DNA of 64,000 nucleotides from Prado023 sp963700395 (GTDB lineage Bacteria; Actinomycetota; Actinomycetes; S36-B12; CAIYMF01). Below, one piece after another: positions 61,812-64,000 of the stretch. A program made the translations under genes and the position numbers. The notes beneath the pieces are model-generated. The model was not told where the DNA came from and searched no databases. It saw nothing but the letters and a program-made list of their open reading frames with translations. How positions within the stretch are numbered: the first letter of the stretch is position 1; every line of letters begins with the position of its first letter. Location of the stretch: NCBI GenBank assembly GCA_963700395.1, contig CAVOXI010000004.1, forward strand, positions 186,001 through 250,000, given 5' to 3'.

Positions 61812-62792
61812 GTGTCTGGACCGACCGACGAGTTCGACGCCCCTGAGGGCGAGGCCGCCGAGTTCGACTGGTCGGCTGCCCTGAAGGCCGCCGACGGGAT
61901 CGACGCTGCCCCGAGCTCCGACGACGTCCAGGACGACGCCAGCGCCACCACCGTCGACGAGGCCTCCGACGAGGTCCAGGTCGACGACGTCGAGGTCGAT
62001 GACGCCACGGCCCCCGGGGGGGTTGCCGTGGTCTTCGACGACGCGGCGCTCACCGACGAGGCTGAGGTCGCCGCCGCCCTGGACGGCGCCGATGCGCAGG
62101 AGATGATCGATCCGGAGACCGGGGAGGTCCTCCTGGCCCAGGCTGGGCCCTCGACCGAGGAGGAGCTGCAGGTCGATCCGATCGAGGCCTTCCGCGAGGA
62201 GATGAACTCCGCCCCCGGCGACTGGTACGTGATCCACTCCTACGCCGGGTACGAGAACAAGGTCAAGGCCAACCTGCTCACCCGGGCGACCTCGCTGAAC
62301 ATGGAGGACTACATCTTCCAGGTCGAGGTCCCGATCGAGGAGGTCGTGGAGATCAAGAACGGCCAGAAGAAGCAGGTCAAGCGCAACAAGTTCCCCGGGT
62401 ACGTCCTGGTCCGCATGGAGCTCACTGACGAGTCCTGGGGCACCGTGCGCCACACCCCAGGGGTGACCGGCTTCGTCGGACACGCCCACCAGCCGCTCCC
62501 GCTGAGCATCGAGGAGGTCGTGGCGATCCTGGCCCCCGAGCCGGAGGCAGTCGTCGAGCCGATCGCCGGTGGGGGCGCATCCGGAGGCTCCCGCCAGGGC
62601 AAGGCGGCCAAGGTCGTGGAGATCGACCTGTCCCCCGGCGACTCCGTCACGGTCATCGACGGAGCCTTCGCCACCCTGCACGCCACCGTGTCCGAGATCA
62701 ACATCGAGGGCCAGAAGATCACCGGCCTCGTGGAGATCTTCGGCCGCGAGACCCCGGTCGAGCTGCGGTTCGACCAGATCGAGAAGAACTAG
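61812..62792 (+). CDS. nusG: transcription termination/antitermination protein NusG
   Basis: 326 residues from GTG 61812. The first ~130 residues are an acidic extension (DDVQDDASATTVDEASDEVQ), usual in actinomycetes; then the NGN domain (WYVIHSYAGYENKVKANLLT) and a C-terminal KOW motif (LSPGDSVTVIDGAFATL). Between them VTGFVGHAHQPLPLS. Binds RNA polymerase and links it to Rho or the ribosome. Upstream of rplK as usual. Confidence 0.95.
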   Translation: MSGPTDEFDAPEGEAAEFDWSAALKAADGIDAAPSSDDVQDDASATTVDEASDEVQVDDVEVDDATAPGGVAVVFDDAALTDEAEVAAALDGADAQEMIDPETGEVLLAQAGPSTEEELQVDPIEAFREEMNSAPGDWYVIHSYAGYENKVKANLLTRATSLNMEDYIFQVEVPIEEVVEIKNGQKKQVKRNKFPGYVLVRMELTDESWGTVRHTPGVTGFVGHAHQPLPLSIEEVVAILAPEPEAVVEPIAGGGASGGSRQGKAAKVVEIDLSPGDSVTVIDGAFATLHATVSEINIEGQKITGLVEIFGRETPVELRFDQIEKN

Positions 62793-62859
62793 CGCGCGAG
62801 CGTCCACAGATTCCCGCGGTGAACGCGCCGCGGGTGCACCCACACGAAGGACCCGAGAA

Positions 62860-63294
62860 ATGCCTCCCAAGAAGAAGAAGGTCACTGGCCTGATCAAGCT
62901 CCAGATCACGGCCGGCCAGGCCAACCCGGCGCCGCCCGTCGGCCCGGCCCTGGGCCAGCACGGCGTGAACATCATGGAGTTCTGCAAGGCGTACAACGCC
63001 GCGACTGAGGCTCAGCGCGGCCAGGTCATCCCGGTCGAGATCACCGTGTACGAGGATCGCTCGTTCACCTTCGTGCTCAAGACCCCGCCGGCGGCGAAGC
63101 TGATCCTCAAGGCCGCAGGAGTCGAGAAGGGCTCCGGCGTCCCCCAGAAGGACAAGGTCGGCTCGATCACCAAGGCCCAGGTCAAGGAGATCGCCGAGGT
63201 CAAGATGCCCGACCTCAACGCCAACGACATCGATGCCGCGATGAAGATCATCGAGGGCACCGCCCGCCAGATGGGGATCACCGTCTCCGAGTGA
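62860..63294 (+). CDS. rplK: 50S ribosomal protein L11
   Basis: 144 residues. GLIKLQITAGQANPAPPVGP (thiostrepton-site proline region), GQHGVNIMEFCKAYNAAT and the C-terminal GTARQMGITV. Binds the GTPase centre of 23S rRNA. ATG 62860 preceded by GAAGGACCCGAGAA. Confidence 0.96.
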   Translation: MPPKKKKVTGLIKLQITAGQANPAPPVGPALGQHGVNIMEFCKAYNAATEAQRGQVIPVEITVYEDRSFTFVLKTPPAAKLILKAAGVEKGSGVPQKDKVGSITKAQVKEIAEVKMPDLNANDIDAAMKIIEGTARQMGITVSE

Positions 63295-63364
63295 GACACC
63301 CCCACCCACACACGCGTGGTAGGGCCTGCGCGGCCCGCACACCACCAACGGAGAGGAATCCGTC

Positions 63365-64000
63365 ATGAAGCGCAGCAAGGGCTACCGCAAGGCAGCCGAG
63401 AAGATCGACGCGTCCCAGCTGCACACCCCGCTCAGCGCGGTGCGCCTGGCCAAGGAGACCAGCCCGGCGAAGTTCGACGCCACCGTCGAGGTCGCCCTGC
63501 GGCTGGGCATCGACCCCCGCAAGGCCGACCAGATGGTGCGCGGCACCGTCAACCTTCCGCACGGCACCGGCAAGACCGCTCGGGTCCTGGTCTTCGCCAA
63601 TGCCGCCAAGGCTGACGAGGCGCGTGCCGCAGGGGCGGACTTCGTGGGTGGCGACGACATGATCGAGAAGGTCGCCGCCGGCTGGACCGACTTCGACGCC
63701 GCGGTCGCCACGCCCGACCTCATGGGCAAGGTCGGGCGGCTGGGCAAGGTGCTGGGCCCGCGTGGCCTCATGCCCAACCCCAAGACCGGCACCGTCACGA
63801 TGGACGTGGCCAAGGCCGTGACCGAGATCAAGGGCGGCAAGATCGAGTTCCGCACCGACAAGCACGCGAACCTGAACTTCCCGATCGGGCGGGTGTCCTT
63901 CACCGAGGCCCAGCTCGTGGAGAACTACGGCGCGGCCATCGACGAGATCAGCCGGCTCAAGCCGTCCGCGGCGAAGGGTCGCTACATCAAGAAGGCGACC
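63365..64000 (+). CDS. rplA: 50S ribosomal protein L1 (cut by window end)
   Basis: 212 codons visible from ATG 63365 to the right edge, without a stop. MKRSKGYRKAAEKID, VEVALRLGIDPRKADQMVRG, GKVGRLGKVLGPRGLMPNPK and RTDKHANLNFPIG are typical of L1. GAGAGGAATCC precedes the start. Binds the L1 stalk; in many bacteria it also represses the rplKA mRNA. Confidence 0.96.
   Translation, partial: MKRSKGYRKAAEKIDASQLHTPLSAVRLAKETSPAKFDATVEVALRLGIDPRKADQMVRGTVNLPHGTGKTARVLVFANAAKADEARAAGADFVGGDDMIEKVAAGWTDFDAAVATPDLMGKVGRLGKVLGPRGLMPNPKTGTVTMDVAKAVTEIKGGKIEFRTDKHANLNFPIGRVSFTEAQLVENYGAAIDEISRLKPSAAKGRYIKKAT

Noticed and set aside
1..64000. CRISPR array, insertion sequence, prophage or integrase
   Set aside because: No regularly spaced repeats, transposase, recombinase or phage protein were seen; the gene content is chromosomal housekeeping throughout.

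Overview
This is a high-GC, gene-dense window from an actinomycete (Actinomycetota). The evidence is the gene order: hemL end, phosphoglycerate-mutase-like gene, resA-ccdA-resB-ccsB as in mycobacteria and streptomycetes; a dispersed classical menaquinone cluster; a 14-gene nuoA-N operon; and the tRNA-Thr/tRNA-Met/rpmG ... murB/aspartate aminotransferase/tRNA-Trp/secE/nusG/rplK/rplA block. Many GTG starts, ATGA/GTGA/TGATG overlaps and leaderless-looking promoters fit this. Genus cannot be fixed from the sequence. Pyruvate formate-lyase, its activase, a formate/nitrite channel and a 2-oxoacid:ferredoxin oxidoreductase beside a full respiratory chain suggest a facultative anaerobe.

Layout. 1-4973: end of hemL and System II cytochrome c maturation (resA, ccdA, resB, ccsB). 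5004-8807: small membrane proteins, a peroxidase with its OhrR-type regulator, and an acyl-CoA dehydrogenase. 8988-19412: menaquinone genes menA, menE (minus), menB, menC, menD (plus), menF, menG (minus), with an ABC-2 exporter and a single-domain rhodanese between them. menH and the DHNA-CoA thioesterase are not seen here. 19553-23350: DUF308 membrane protein, pflA, pflB. 23634-40686: a MenJ-like reductase and complex I nuoA-N. 40758-46005: TrpB2, polyprenyl diphosphate synthase, RarD-like transporter, an unknown protein and a CaiB/BaiF-family protein. 46006-48786: an abnormal purine-rich block running into a badly frameshifted CheB-CheR-PAS gene. 49064-55596: UspA, korAB, a three-gene nuoB/nuoC/nuoI-like module, a HAD phosphatase and YajQ. 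55683-64000: tRNAs and the rpmG-murB-secE-nusG-rplKA housekeeping block with an FNT channel inserted.

How it fits together: the men genes, MenJ and a prenyl diphosphate synthase make (partly saturated) menaquinone; complex I reduces it; ResABC/CcdA mature the c-type cytochromes of the downstream chain. PFL makes acetyl-CoA and formate when oxygen is short and the FNT channel can export formate. KorAB oxidises a 2-oxoacid and reduces ferredoxin, and the divergent NuoB/C/I-like module is a candidate route for those electrons.

Sequence quality: resB, menF, nuoG, trpB2, the prenyl synthase, an SDR gene, the rhodanese and possibly DUF4229 are each interrupted by shifts equivalent to one extra base. 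The uniform direction in otherwise intact genes points to insertion errors in the assembly, so I annotate these as whole genes. The block around 46-47.5 kb is worse and may be an assembly join.
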